Positions 53,815-62,939 of a stretch of 64,000 nt of DNA are shown here, one piece after another (position 1 is the first letter of the stretch; the number at the start of each line of letters is the position of its first letter). This DNA is from Pseudomonas sp. dw_358 (GTDB taxonomy: Bacteria > Pseudomonadota > Gammaproteobacteria > Pseudomonadales > Pseudomonadaceae). The stretch lies in NCBI RefSeq assembly GCF_018449655.1, contig NZ_JAAVUX010000010.1, positions 1 to 64,000 on the forward strand, read 5' to 3'. The notes beneath the pieces were generated by a model. The model was not told where the DNA came from and made no database searches. It saw only the letters and a list, made by a program, of their open reading frames with translations. Position numbers and translations under genes: made by a program.

Positions 53815-53820
53815 AATCCC

Positions 53821-55461
53821 ATGCCCGGCTTGCGCAACGGTCTCTGCATCGCCCTTCTATCCCCTCTCCTGCTGACCGCCTGCGGCGACGGCACCCAGGA
53901 CAAAGCGGTGGCCGCCGCAGCCACTGGCCAACCGGCGGCCGGCGGCAATCTGTCCATCGCCGTGGCCGGGGAACCGGTGTGTTTCGACCCGCACCGCTCG
54001 GGCCAGCAGAACTCGTTTCTGATCATGCGCAACTACATCGACTCACTGGTGGGCAAGCAGGCCGACGGCTCCTTCGTGCCTTGGCTGGCGAAAAGCTGGG
54101 ACATCTCGCCGGATGGCAGGACCTACCATTTTGTGCTGCGCGACGACGTCACCTTCAGCAACGGCGAACCGTTCGACGCCCAGGCAGTGAAAGCCAATTT
54201 CGACTGGGTGGCCAACCCGGCCAACACCGCCATGGCCGCCACCTTCATGGAGTACTACCTGCGCACCGACGTGATCGGCCCCCATGAGGTCAACATCGTG
54301 CTGAGCCGCCCAGACTCCTCGATGCTTGAATCATTCTCCAGCGTCAAACTGGGCTTTATCGCACCCAAGGCCCTGGCCAGCGCCCCCGATCTGTGCGGCG
54401 GTGGCCCGCAACTGGTGGGCACCGGGCCGTTCGTGTTCGACCAATACCAGCGCGGCCAGTCTGCACGCTTCGTCAAGAACCCCCATTACCAATGGCCCCC
54501 CGCCTACGCCAGCCACCCGGGACCGGCCTACCTGGACTCGGTCACCTACCGCTTCCTCCCCGAATACGCTGTGCGGGCCGGGGCGCTGACCTCAGGGCAA
54601 GTCGACGTGATCGAAGGTGTGCAGCCCACCGATATCCCGCTGTTCAAAGATGCCCCCGGTTTCCAGTACCTGGTGGGGCCGTCAGCAGAAACCTCGTTCA
54701 CCCTCAACGTGAACTATACCCACGGACCAGCCACCGACGTGCGCGTGCGCCAGGCCCTGCGTGACGGCTTCGACGTCGATGCGGTGGTCAAGAACATCTA
54801 CCTGGGCACCGTGCCCCGCGCCTGGTCCGATATCGGCCCGGACAACCCCGACAGCAACAAGGCCCTGGCCCACACCTGGGGCAACAACGTTGCCCACGCC
54901 AATCAGCTGCTGGACGAGGCCGGCTGGACCGGCCGCGACAGCGAAGGCTACCGGACCCAGGGCGGCCAACGCCTGCGCATCGAGGTGGGCTTCCCACAAC
55001 CCTATGTGCGGGATAACCGCGACCTGCTGATTCAACAGATCCAGGCGGCGGTGAAAAAGAACATCGGCCTGGATCTGGACCTGCGCATCATTACCGGCGG
55101 CGAGTTCGCCAAGAGCCGTGTCGACGGCAGCTGGAACATCTACCCCAACACCCTCAACCCGTCGGACACCGCGCTGTCTCTGCGCGACGTGCTGGGCCGC
55201 ACCGGCTTCTACAGCGGCGTGCAGGACAAGATCGACCCGCAGATTGCCGACGGGATCGACAAGGCCCGCGCGACTTCTGACCTCAACGCGCGGCGGCCGA
55301 TCCTCGCACAGATCCAGCAACGGGCGGTGGAGCAGGCTTACATCGTGCCGCTGTTCGCCCCCAGTTTTCAGCTGGCGGCCAAGGACAGCGTCCATGGGCT
55401 GAGTTTCGAGGCGCAGCTGGACTCGCCGTCCAACTTCCATGACGTGTGGACGCAGCACTGA
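53821..55461 (+). CDS. Peptide-type ABC substrate-binding lipoprotein (SBP_bac_5)
   Basis: A 546-residue binding protein. The signal peptide ends in a lipobox, LLTACG (Cys21), so it is probably a membrane-anchored lipoprotein, unlike the soluble one at 24952. SBP_bac_5 landmarks are SIAVAGEPVCFDPHRSG, FVPWLAKSWDISPDGRTYHF and GTGPFVFDQY. It is the first gene of a four-gene importer. Its stop codon shares a base with the first permease start (TGATG). Confidence 0.9.
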   Translation: MPGLRNGLCIALLSPLLLTACGDGTQDKAVAAAATGQPAAGGNLSIAVAGEPVCFDPHRSGQQNSFLIMRNYIDSLVGKQADGSFVPWLAKSWDISPDGRTYHFVLRDDVTFSNGEPFDAQAVKANFDWVANPANTAMAATFMEYYLRTDVIGPHEVNIVLSRPDSSMLESFSSVKLGFIAPKALASAPDLCGGGPQLVGTGPFVFDQYQRGQSARFVKNPHYQWPPAYASHPGPAYLDSVTYRFLPEYAVRAGALTSGQVDVIEGVQPTDIPLFKDAPGFQYLVGPSAETSFTLNVNYTHGPATDVRVRQALRDGFDVDAVVKNIYLGTVPRAWSDIGPDNPDSNKALAHTWGNNVAHANQLLDEAGWTGRDSEGYRTQGGQRLRIEVGFPQPYVRDNRDLLIQQIQAAVKKNIGLDLDLRIITGGEFAKSRVDGSWNIYPNTLNPSDTALSLRDVLGRTGFYSGVQDKIDPQIADGIDKARATSDLNARRPILAQIQQRAVEQAYIVPLFAPSFQLAAKDSVHGLSFEAQLDSPSNFHDVWTQH

Positions 55462-56378
55462 TGTGGCGGCCGATCCTGACCCGGTTGCTGAGCAGCCTCG
55501 GCGTGCTCTGGCTCAGTGTCAGCAGCGCCTTCGTGGCGCTGCAGTGCCTGCCCGGACGCATCGAGGACATCCTGGCCGGCGACACCCAATACCCCGGCAT
55601 GCGCGAAGCCATCATTCGCGAGTGGGGCCTGGACCGTTCCCTGCCCGTGCAGTACCTGGACTTTCTTGGACGCCTGCTGCACGGCAATCTGGGCACCTCC
55701 TACATCATGCGCACGCCGGTGGCCGAGCTGCTGCGCTCGCAACTGTGGCCCACCTTGCAACTGGCGCTGAGCGCCGGGGCCCTCGCGGTGGCGCTGGCGA
55801 TCGTCGTCGGCGTCGCTACCGCCGGGCGCCGCCCGCGCTTGCGCTGGGTGGCGTCAACGGTAGAGCAGGTAGCCACCTCGACGCCGGTATTCTGGGTCGG
55901 CATCCTCTTGTTGATGCTGTTTTCCTTTCACTGGCACTGGTTTCCAGTGTCTGGCGCGGTGGGCTGGCGCTCACTGGTATTGCCGGCGGTGACCCTGGCC
56001 CTGCCCTCGGCGGGGATTCTTGCCCACGTGCTGCGCGAGGCCATGGAACAAGCGCTGGAACAACCTTTCATCACCACCGCCCGCGCCCGCGGCCTGAGCG
56101 AAACCGGGCTGCGCTACCGCCACGTGCTGCGCCACGGCCTGCTGCCCATCATCACCTTGGGCGGCTGGCTGGTGGGCGGATTGCTGGGGGGCGCGGTGAT
56201 CACGGAAAAGGTCTTTGGCCGGCCGGGGCTGGGCACCGTGACGCTCAATGCGATCACGGCGCAGGACGTGCCGGTGGTCCTCGCGGTGGTCCTGATGGCA
56301 GCGTTCATCTACGTCATGATTTCGACCGTGCTGGACATTGTTTGCCTGTTCATTGACCCGAGGTTGAGAAATCGATGA
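55461..56378 (+). CDS. Peptide-type ABC permease (DppB-like), second importer
   Basis: A 305-residue inner-membrane permease. LSVSSAFVALQCLPGR replaces the usual DPA-type loop after the first helix, and the EAA loop is FITTARARGLSETGLRYRHV. ATG 55461 overlaps the binding-protein stop; GTG 55446 is an alternative start. It overlaps the next permease by 4 bp (ATGA). Confidence 0.92.
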   Translation: MWRPILTRLLSSLGVLWLSVSSAFVALQCLPGRIEDILAGDTQYPGMREAIIREWGLDRSLPVQYLDFLGRLLHGNLGTSYIMRTPVAELLRSQLWPTLQLALSAGALAVALAIVVGVATAGRRPRLRWVASTVEQVATSTPVFWVGILLLMLFSFHWHWFPVSGAVGWRSLVLPAVTLALPSAGILAHVLREAMEQALEQPFITTARARGLSETGLRYRHVLRHGLLPIITLGGWLVGGLLGGAVITEKVFGRPGLGTVTLNAITAQDVPVVLAVVLMAAFIYVMISTVLDIVCLFIDPRLRNR

Positions 56379-57217
56379 GTACCGTACCCGTGCATGCGAG
56401 CCTGTCACGGCCTTCCGGCGCCCTTGCGGTGGCAGCGGCGGGCGGCTTCTTGTTGCTGGTGCTGCTGGCCATGGTCGCGCCGCAGCTGTTCAGCCACTAC
56501 GACCCGTTGGTCGGCGATGTGACCCAAGGCCTGCAACCGCCCAGCCTGGAGCACGGGTTCGGCACCGATCGGCTGGGCCGTGACGTACTCGCCCGCGTTC
56601 TGCACGGCGCCCGCTATTCCGTGCTGATCGGCCTGGCCGGGATGCTCATCAGCCTGGTGCTGGGGGTGTTGCTGGGGTTGGTCGCCGGTCTCAAGCATCG
56701 TTGGCTGGACGAGATCGCCTCACGGGTGTTCGACGTGCTGTCGGCCTTCCCCCATGTCCTGCTGGCGCTGCTGGTGATCGCGCTGATCGGTCCGGGGCTG
56801 TTCCATGTGGCGGTGGCCATCGGTATCGCCGGCATTCCCAAGTTCGGGCGCATGGTACGCAGCCAGACCCAGCTGGTGCGCGAGGCCGATTACGTGCGCC
56901 ACGCCGTGCTGTACGGCCAGAGCGGGCTACGCGTGTTCTGCCGGCACCTGCTGCCCAACGTGCTGGTGGCGATCCCGACCCTGGCCACGCTGGACATTGG
57001 CAGTTCGATCATGGCGGTGTCGGGCTTGAGTTTTCTCGGCCTTGGGCCTCAGCCACCCACCCCGGAATGGGGCGTGATGCTCGCCGAAGGCCGCGACGTG
57101 CTGCGTATCGCCTGGTGGCCCAGCGTCTTTCCCGGGGTCAGCATTACCGTGACCGTGATCGCCTTCAGTGTGCTCGGCAAACACCTGCAACGTCGTTTCG
57201 AGGGTCGTCAGCCATGA
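56375..57217 (+). CDS. Peptide-type ABC permease (DppC-like), second importer
   Basis: A 280-residue inner-membrane permease with the signature HGFGTDRLGRDVLARVLHGARY and EAA loop YVRHAVLYGQSGLRVFCRHL. It pairs with the preceding DppB-like protein. Both of its ends overlap neighbours by 4 bp, showing tight translational coupling. Confidence 0.92.
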   Translation: MSTVPVHASLSRPSGALAVAAAGGFLLLVLLAMVAPQLFSHYDPLVGDVTQGLQPPSLEHGFGTDRLGRDVLARVLHGARYSVLIGLAGMLISLVLGVLLGLVAGLKHRWLDEIASRVFDVLSAFPHVLLALLVIALIGPGLFHVAVAIGIAGIPKFGRMVRSQTQLVREADYVRHAVLYGQSGLRVFCRHLLPNVLVAIPTLATLDIGSSIMAVSGLSFLGLGPQPPTPEWGVMLAEGRDVLRIAWWPSVFPGVSITVTVIAFSVLGKHLQRRFEGRQP

Positions 57218-58845
57218 GCCTGCCATTAGTGGACATAGACAACCTGAGCATCGGCTTTGCAGGCAGCGAGCCGCTGGTGCGCGGGGTCAGCTTCAGCATC
57301 TGGCCGGGGCAGTGTGTGGCGCTGGTGGGCGAGTCCGGCTCAGGCAAGAGCCTCACCGCACGCAGCCTGCTGGGGCTGGCGGGCGACGGCGCGCAGGTCC
57401 GAGCCGAGCGCTTCGAGCTTGCCGGCCGCGACGCGCGCCAGTATGGCGAGGCCGACTGGCGTGACCTGCGCGGTACCTTCGCGGGGCTGGTGATGCAGGA
57501 TGCGCTGGTGTCGCTGGACCCATTGCGCACCATTGGCCAGGAAGCCGCCGAAGTCATCCTTGAGCATCAATTGCAGGGTCGTCACGGCACTGTCCGGCAG
57601 CGGGTGGAACGTCTGCTGGAGGAAGTCGGTATTCCTGACCCGGCCCGACGTGCCCGGCAATACGCGCATGAGCTGTCGGGCGGCTTGCGGCAGCGTGCGC
57701 TGATTGCGGCGGCGATTGCCGGCGACCCACGGCTGATCATCGCCGACGAGCCGACCACGGCGTTGGATGCCACGGTGCAGAAACAGGTGATCGCGGTGCT
57801 CGGTGAACGGGTCCGTGCCGGTGCCGGGCTGCTGTTGATCAGCCATGACCTGGCGCTGGTGGCGCAGATCGCCGATTGGGTGTGCGTGCTGCATCAAGGC
57901 AACGTGGTAGACGCCGGCCCGGTGGCACAGGTGCTGCGCAACCCTGCGCATCGTTACACCCGACAGCTGCTGGCGGCGACTCCGTCGGCGGCTTCCCGAG
58001 GTCAGCGCCTGAGTTCAGCGCGCTTTCTTGCTGCCGGCAACGGGCTGATCCTGCGTGACAGCCACGCCGAGCGTCAGGTCGCCGACGAAGAGGTGCTACG
58101 GGTCGAGGGGATCAGCAAGCGCTACCGGCCACGCGGCTGGTTCGCCGCGAAAACGGCAGGCTTCACCGCACTGGATCAGGTGTCGTTCAGCGTGCGCAAG
58201 GGCGAGGTGCTGGGCATTGTCGGCGAATCCGGCTCGGGCAAGAGCACGTGCGCCAACATCCTCCTCGGCTTGCTGGAACCGGACGAAGGCCAGGTGCACC
58301 TGCTCGGCCAGCGTTGGAGCGGCATCGACGAGGCCCGTCGCCGGCCGTTGCGACGGCAGATGCAGTACATCCCCCAGGACCCATTGAGTTCGTTCGACCC
58401 GCGCTACAGTGTGCAGCGCCTGGTCGCCGAAAACCTCGCACCGGGTGTCGACAACCCGCGCCAGGCGGTCATCGAGTTGTTGCAACAGGTGGGTTTGAAC
58501 GCCGACTTCCTTGAGCGACGACCGCGCTCGCTGTCCGGCGGTCAACGCCAACGCATCGCTATCGCCCGCGCCTTGGCGGCCAAACCGGCGCTGATCATCT
58601 GCGACGAGCCGGTGTCGGCGCTGGATGTCTACGTGCAGGCCCAGGTGCTGGACCTGCTCGCCGAACTGCAAGCGCGGCATCAACTGTCGCTGGTATTCAT
58701 CTCCCATGACCTGGGCGTGGTGCAGCACGTCAGCGACCGCGTGCTGGTGTTTCATCAGGGTCGGGTCGTGGAGCACGGCGATGTCGAAAGCCTGTTCGCC
58801 AACCCCGAACATGCCTACACCCGGGAGTTGCTGTCCGCCTTGTGA
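57214..58845 (+). CDS. Fused two-domain peptide ABC ATPase (DppD-DppF fusion)
   Basis: A 543-residue protein containing two complete ABC modules: P-loops GESGSGKSLTARSLLG near residue 45 and GESGSGKSTCANILLG near residue 340, each followed by LSGG signatures (HELSGGLRQRALIA; RSLSGGQRQRIAIARAL) and Walker B (DEPTTALDATV; DEPVSALDVYVQAQ). It thus replaces the separate DppD/DppF pair used by the importer at 24952-30398, as in GsiA-type systems. It lacks the Cys-containing HPY extension of that pair. Its end overlaps the converging lyase gene by 31 bp. Confidence 0.92.
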   Translation: MSLPLVDIDNLSIGFAGSEPLVRGVSFSIWPGQCVALVGESGSGKSLTARSLLGLAGDGAQVRAERFELAGRDARQYGEADWRDLRGTFAGLVMQDALVSLDPLRTIGQEAAEVILEHQLQGRHGTVRQRVERLLEEVGIPDPARRARQYAHELSGGLRQRALIAAAIAGDPRLIIADEPTTALDATVQKQVIAVLGERVRAGAGLLLISHDLALVAQIADWVCVLHQGNVVDAGPVAQVLRNPAHRYTRQLLAATPSAASRGQRLSSARFLAAGNGLILRDSHAERQVADEEVLRVEGISKRYRPRGWFAAKTAGFTALDQVSFSVRKGEVLGIVGESGSGKSTCANILLGLLEPDEGQVHLLGQRWSGIDEARRRPLRRQMQYIPQDPLSSFDPRYSVQRLVAENLAPGVDNPRQAVIELLQQVGLNADFLERRPRSLSGGQRQRIAIARALAAKPALIICDEPVSALDVYVQAQVLDLLAELQARHQLSLVFISHDLGVVQHVSDRVLVFHQGRVVEHGDVESLFANPEHAYTRELLSAL

Positions 58846-59765
58846 AAGCTTTCAGGGGGCGGGTGCAGATCGCAATTGCGCCCGGCCTTGGCCACTTGGC
58901 CGGGCACTTCGTGGCCCAGCAAGGCCGGCAGCTGACGCGACAAGGTCAACAAGTGAGGCAGGTCGATACCCGTGGCGATGCCCATTTCCTCGCACAGGTT
59001 CACCAAATCCTCGGTGCAGATGTTGCCGGAGGCGCCAGGCGCAAACGGGCAACCGCCCAGGCCGCCCAGGGCCGCATCGAAACGTCGGGCACCCACCTCG
59101 TAGGCCGCCAGCACGTTAGCCAGGCCCAGACCCCGGGTGTTGTGAAAGTGCAGGGTCAAGGCCGACGCCGGCACGCGTTGCAGCACCCGGCTGACCAGAC
59201 CGCGGACCTGGCGCGGATTGGCCATGCCGGTCGTGTCGGCCAGGGTCACGCCGTGCAGGCCCAGTTCCAGGTAAGCGTCCACCAGCGCGATCACTCGGTC
59301 TTCGCTGATCGCGCCTTCGAACGGGCAACCGAACGTGGTGGCAATCGAACCGTTGAGGCTCAGCGTGGTGCCTTGAGCCAGCCGCACAATGTCGCCGAAC
59401 GCCGCCAGCGATTGCTCCGGGCGCATGCCCATGTTGGCCAGGTTGTGGGTCTGGCTGGCCGAAAGCACCAGATTCAGCTCGTCGGCACCCGCGGCCAAGG
59501 CCCGTTGCGCGCCTTTGAGGTTGGGCACCAGCGCCACGTAGATCACCCCGGCGGTACGCTTGAACGAGCGGAACACCTCGTCGCCGTCGCGCAACGCCGG
59601 GATGGCTCTGGGCGACACGAAGGAGCCGGCTTCGATGCGCGAAAACCCGGCCCTGGAAAGCGCTTCGATGAGGGCGACCTTGTCGGTGGTTTCGACCCAG
59701 GTCGGTTCGATCTGCAAGCCGTCGCGAGGGGCGACTTCCTGAACAATCAAATGCTCGTCGTTCAT
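58815..59765 (-). CDS. Hydroxymethylglutaryl-CoA lyase family protein
   Basis: A 316-residue TIM-barrel lyase of the HMGL-like family. Arg14 and Asp15 in APRDGLQ, the LHFHNTRG metal His pair and the glycine-rich Cys loop GGLGGCPFAPGASGN are all present, so it should cleave HMG-CoA (or a close 3-hydroxy-3-methyl acyl-CoA) to acetyl-CoA and acetoacetate. The start overlaps the CoA-transferase stop by 4 bp (ATGA), so the two act in sequence. The last 31 bp overlap the ABC ATPase gene on the other strand. Confidence 0.88.
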   Translation of the reverse strand: MNDEHLIVQEVAPRDGLQIEPTWVETTDKVALIEALSRAGFSRIEAGSFVSPRAIPALRDGDEVFRSFKRTAGVIYVALVPNLKGAQRALAAGADELNLVLSASQTHNLANMGMRPEQSLAAFGDIVRLAQGTTLSLNGSIATTFGCPFEGAISEDRVIALVDAYLELGLHGVTLADTTGMANPRQVRGLVSRVLQRVPASALTLHFHNTRGLGLANVLAAYEVGARRFDAALGGLGGCPFAPGASGNICTEDLVNLCEEMGIATGIDLPHLLTLSRQLPALLGHEVPGQVAKAGRNCDLHPPPESFHKADSNSRV

Positions 59766-60958
59766 CACTGCACCACTCCCGCCGCCTTCAGGCCCAGAAT
59801 CTGCGCCTCGGTCAGGCCCAGGCCGCGCAACAGGCTGTCGGAGTGCTGGCCCAGACTCGGCCCTGGCCAGTTCACCTCGCCGGGGGTGTCGGAAAGCTTC
59901 GGCACGATGCCTGGCATCTTCACCGCTGCGCCGCCTGGCAACTGACTGTCCAGCAGCATGCCACGGGCCTGGTAGTGGGGGTCGGCGACGATGTCGGCCA
60001 CCGAATAGATGCGCCCGGCAGGCACTTCGGCCGCTTCCAGGGCCTGCAACACCTGCTCGATCAGCAGGCTTGCGCTCCAGGCGGCAATGGCGTCGTCGAT
60101 CAAGTCGCTCTGAGCAGCACGGCCATCGTTGTGGGCAAAGCGCGGGTCGTCGCGCAGGTCGGCGCGGCCGATCACGCTCATCAGGCGCTTGTAGATCGGG
60201 TCGCTGTTGCCGGCAATCACCACGTAGGCGCCTTCCAGGGTCGGGTAGGTGTTGGACGGCGCGATGCCCGGCAGCGCACCGCCGCTGCGCTCGCGCACAT
60301 GGCCGAGCATGTCGTACTCGGGGATCAGGCTCTCCATGACGTTGAACACGCTTTCCACCAGCGACACGTCCACCACCTGACCGTCGCCCTGCCCGGTCTT
60401 GACCCGCAGCAGGCACATCAACGCGCCCATCACCGCGTGCATCGAGGCCATCGAATCACCCAGACTCACCCCCATGCGCGCCGGCGGCGAACCGGGGCTG
60501 CCGGTGGTGTAGCGAATCCCGCCCATGGCCTCGCCGATGGCGCCGAAGCCGGGGCGGTCACGGTACGGGCCGGTCTGGCCGTAGCCGGAAATGCGCACCA
60601 GGGTGAGTTTTGGGTTCAAGGCATGCAACACATCCCAGCCCAGCCCGAGCTTTTCCAAAGCGCCGGGGCGCAGGTTCTCGATCAGCACATCGGCGCTTTC
60701 GGCCAGTTGCTTGATGATGGCGATGCCCTCGGCGGACTTGAGGTTCAGCGCCAGCGACTTCTTGTTGCGCGATTGCAGGTACCACCACAACGAAGTGCCT
60801 TCATGCAGCTTGCGCCACTTGCGCAGTGGGTCCCCCTGCCCTATGGACTCGATCTTGATCACCTCGGCGCCGAACTCGGCCAGCAGGCGGGCGGCGAACG
60901 GCGCGGCAATCAGGGTGCCGATCTCGATCACGCGAACTCCGTTGAGGGGGGCAGTCAT
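59765..60958 (-). CDS. CaiB/BaiF-family CoA-transferase
   Basis: A 397-residue class III CoA-transferase. The nucleotide-binding N-terminus (VRVIEIGTLIAAPFAARLLAEFGA) and the catalytic Asp168 in SLGDSMAS are present. It moves CoA between carboxylic acids without ATP. Being coupled to an HMG-CoA-lyase-type gene, it probably activates a free 3-hydroxy-3-methyl dicarboxylate or similar acid for cleavage. The 220 bp upstream are shared with the divergent MalY/PatB gene. Confidence 0.9.
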   Translation of the reverse strand: MTAPLNGVRVIEIGTLIAAPFAARLLAEFGAEVIKIESIGQGDPLRKWRKLHEGTSLWWYLQSRNKKSLALNLKSAEGIAIIKQLAESADVLIENLRPGALEKLGLGWDVLHALNPKLTLVRISGYGQTGPYRDRPGFGAIGEAMGGIRYTTGSPGSPPARMGVSLGDSMASMHAVMGALMCLLRVKTGQGDGQVVDVSLVESVFNVMESLIPEYDMLGHVRERSGGALPGIAPSNTYPTLEGAYVVIAGNSDPIYKRLMSVIGRADLRDDPRFAHNDGRAAQSDLIDDAIAAWSASLLIEQVLQALEAAEVPAGRIYSVADIVADPHYQARGMLLDSQLPGGAAVKMPGIVPKLSDTPGEVNWPGPSLGQHSDSLLRGLGLTEAQILGLKAAGVVQ

Positions 60959-61178
60959 GGGGGGCCTCTATTGTTGAAGGTATGCCAGCAGTCAGGTCAC
61001 TGAGGGCTGAAGTGTAATGGAGGGTCTGGACAGAAGACACTGCCACCCTGACAGCCAGCCACTTCAGCACCGCCGAGAGCGATCGCGTGTTCGACAGCCC
61101 ATCGCCGCTCGCAGTTGCTCACACGCCCATTCTCAGGCAGCCTTCAGCCTCTCTTCTCTGCCCCCCAAGGACCCTGCC

Positions 61179-62327
61179 ATGCCCTTCGATCTCGATCTGC
61201 TCTTCGACCGCCAAGGCAGCGGCAGCAAGAAATGGTCGCTGTACCCCGACGATGTACTGCCGATGTGGGTGGCGGACATGGACTTTGCCATGGCCCCGGC
61301 CATCGTCGAGGCGCTGCGCCTGCGTCTGGAGCACCCGTTGATGGGCTACAGCGTGCCCCGGCAAGCCTTGCGCGACACGCTGGTCGCCTACCTCTGGGAC
61401 CACTACGCCTGGCGCATACAGCCTGACGACCTGGTGTTCCTGCCCGGCGTGGAGCCGGGGGTCAACATGGCCTTGAACGCGCTGGTTCCTTCAGGCGCCA
61501 GCGTGGTGGTGCAGACCCCCAACTATCAACCGCTGCGGGTCGCCCCCGGTCATTGGGAGCTGCCGTGCATCGAATTGCCGTTCCAGGTGGACGCCAACGG
61601 CGATTACCCCACGGACCTGGAGGCCTTGAAGCGAACCCTGCACGGTGCCGGCGCCTTCCTGTTCAGCAACCCCCACAACCCCCTCGGCAAGGTCTTCGCC
61701 AGCGACGAGTTGCACCTGATCGGCCAGGCCTGCGTCGAGGCCGGGGTGCTGATCATTTCAGACGAGATTCACGCCGACATTCTCTTCGACGGCCGCCGCC
61801 ATGTGCCAATGGCCTCCCTGAGCCCGCCGATTGCCGCCCACACCATCACGCTGATGTCAGCGAGCAAGGCCTACAACATCGCCGGTCTGAAAACCGCCTT
61901 CGCGGTGATCCAGAACCCCGCGCTGCGCCAGCGCTTCAACGCCGCGCGCCTGGGGATGGTGGACAGCGTCAACGCCCTGGGCCTGGAAGCCACCCGCGCA
62001 GCCTACGGCGAGAGCGGCGAATGGCTCAACACCCTGCTGGCGTATCTGCAAGCCAACCGCGACTATCTGGTAAAAGCGGTCAGCAGCCGCCTGCCCGGCG
62101 TGCGCATGAGCGTCCCCCAAGGCACCTACCTGGCCTGGCTGGACTGCACGGCACTGGGCCTGGACAACCCGCAGCAGTTCTTCCTCGAACACGGCAGGGT
62201 GGCCTTTAGCGCCGGCCCCGAATTCGGCCCCGAGCTGGAACAGTTCGTGCGGCTGAACTTCGGTTGCCCCCGAGCCCTGCTGGAAGAAGGCCTGTGCCGG
62301 ATGGAGCGTGCGCTGACCGCTAAATAA
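61179..62327 (+). CDS. MalY/PatB-family PLP C-S lyase (cystathionine beta-lyase type)
   Basis: A 382-residue PLP enzyme of aminotransferase class I fold. The N-terminus VLPMWVADMDFAMAPAIVEAL, SNPHNPLGKV, SDEIHADI and Lys230 in SASKAYNIAGLK are typical of MalY/PatB, which cleave cystathionine or other Cys conjugates to thiol, pyruvate and ammonia. AAGGA lies eight bases before ATG 61179. Confidence 0.9.
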   Translation: MPFDLDLLFDRQGSGSKKWSLYPDDVLPMWVADMDFAMAPAIVEALRLRLEHPLMGYSVPRQALRDTLVAYLWDHYAWRIQPDDLVFLPGVEPGVNMALNALVPSGASVVVQTPNYQPLRVAPGHWELPCIELPFQVDANGDYPTDLEALKRTLHGAGAFLFSNPHNPLGKVFASDELHLIGQACVEAGVLIISDEIHADILFDGRRHVPMASLSPPIAAHTITLMSASKAYNIAGLKTAFAVIQNPALRQRFNAARLGMVDSVNALGLEATRAAYGESGEWLNTLLAYLQANRDYLVKAVSSRLPGVRMSVPQGTYLAWLDCTALGLDNPQQFFLEHGRVAFSAGPEFGPELEQFVRLNFGCPRALLEEGLCRMERALTAK

Positions 62328-62391
62328 TTGGAACTCCCTTCCCACGCCCCACTCCACAACTGGATAAAACCAACAGCAGGGGCGCTCCGCC

Positions 62392-62817
62392 ATGCACGAT
62401 CCCTACAACCTGCACCGCTTTGTCGAAGCCCAGCGCCCGGTGTATGCACGGGTGATGGAAGAATTGCAACACGGCCACAAGACCAGCCACTGGATGTGGT
62501 TCGTGTTCCCCCAGCTGCACGGGCTGGGGCACAGCGACATGGCCGAACGCTACGCCCTGTCGGGTGCCGGTGAGGCTCAGGCCTATCTGCTGCACCCACT
62601 GCTGGGCCCGCAACTGGAAGAAGCGGTGAGCGCACTGCTGGCTCACAGCGACAAGACCGCCCTGGATATTTTCGGCCATCCTGACGATCTCAAACTACGC
62701 TCCTGCCTCACGCTGTTTGCCGCCATCGCACCGGAGCACCCCCTGTTCGCACCGGCGCTCAGGCAATTCTTCGGTGCCGACGCCGACGCCAAGACCCTGT
62801 TCTTGCTGGGAGAATGA
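62392..62817 (+). CDS. DUF1810-family protein
   Basis: A 141-residue soluble protein matching DUF1810 along its length (DPYNLHRFVEAQ, GHKTSHWMWFVFPQLHGLG, IFGHPDDLKLRSCLTLF). The family's function is not known to me. It follows the C-S lyase gene by 64 bp in the same direction. Confidence 0.88.
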   Translation: MHDPYNLHRFVEAQRPVYARVMEELQHGHKTSHWMWFVFPQLHGLGHSDMAERYALSGAGEAQAYLLHPLLGPQLEEAVSALLAHSDKTALDIFGHPDDLKLRSCLTLFAAIAPEHPLFAPALRQFFGADADAKTLFLLGE

Positions 62818-62939
62818 TCGGCGCGTGCCATCGGTCAAGAAAAGCCGAACCCTCGGTCCCCCCCGACAGTCAGAGTTCTACGCCCATTACCCTCGTCCCC
62901 TATCGTCGCCAGCGACGGAGCCGTCGGAGTCATTATCAG

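Noticed and set aside
56701..57213. N-terminal extension of the fused ABC ATPase
   Set aside because: It lies inside the preceding permease gene; ATG 57214 gives the family start and an ATGA overlap.
59766..60416. N-terminal extension of the HMG-CoA lyase
   Set aside because: It overlaps the CoA-transferase gene in another frame; ATG 59765 gives the normal family N-terminus.
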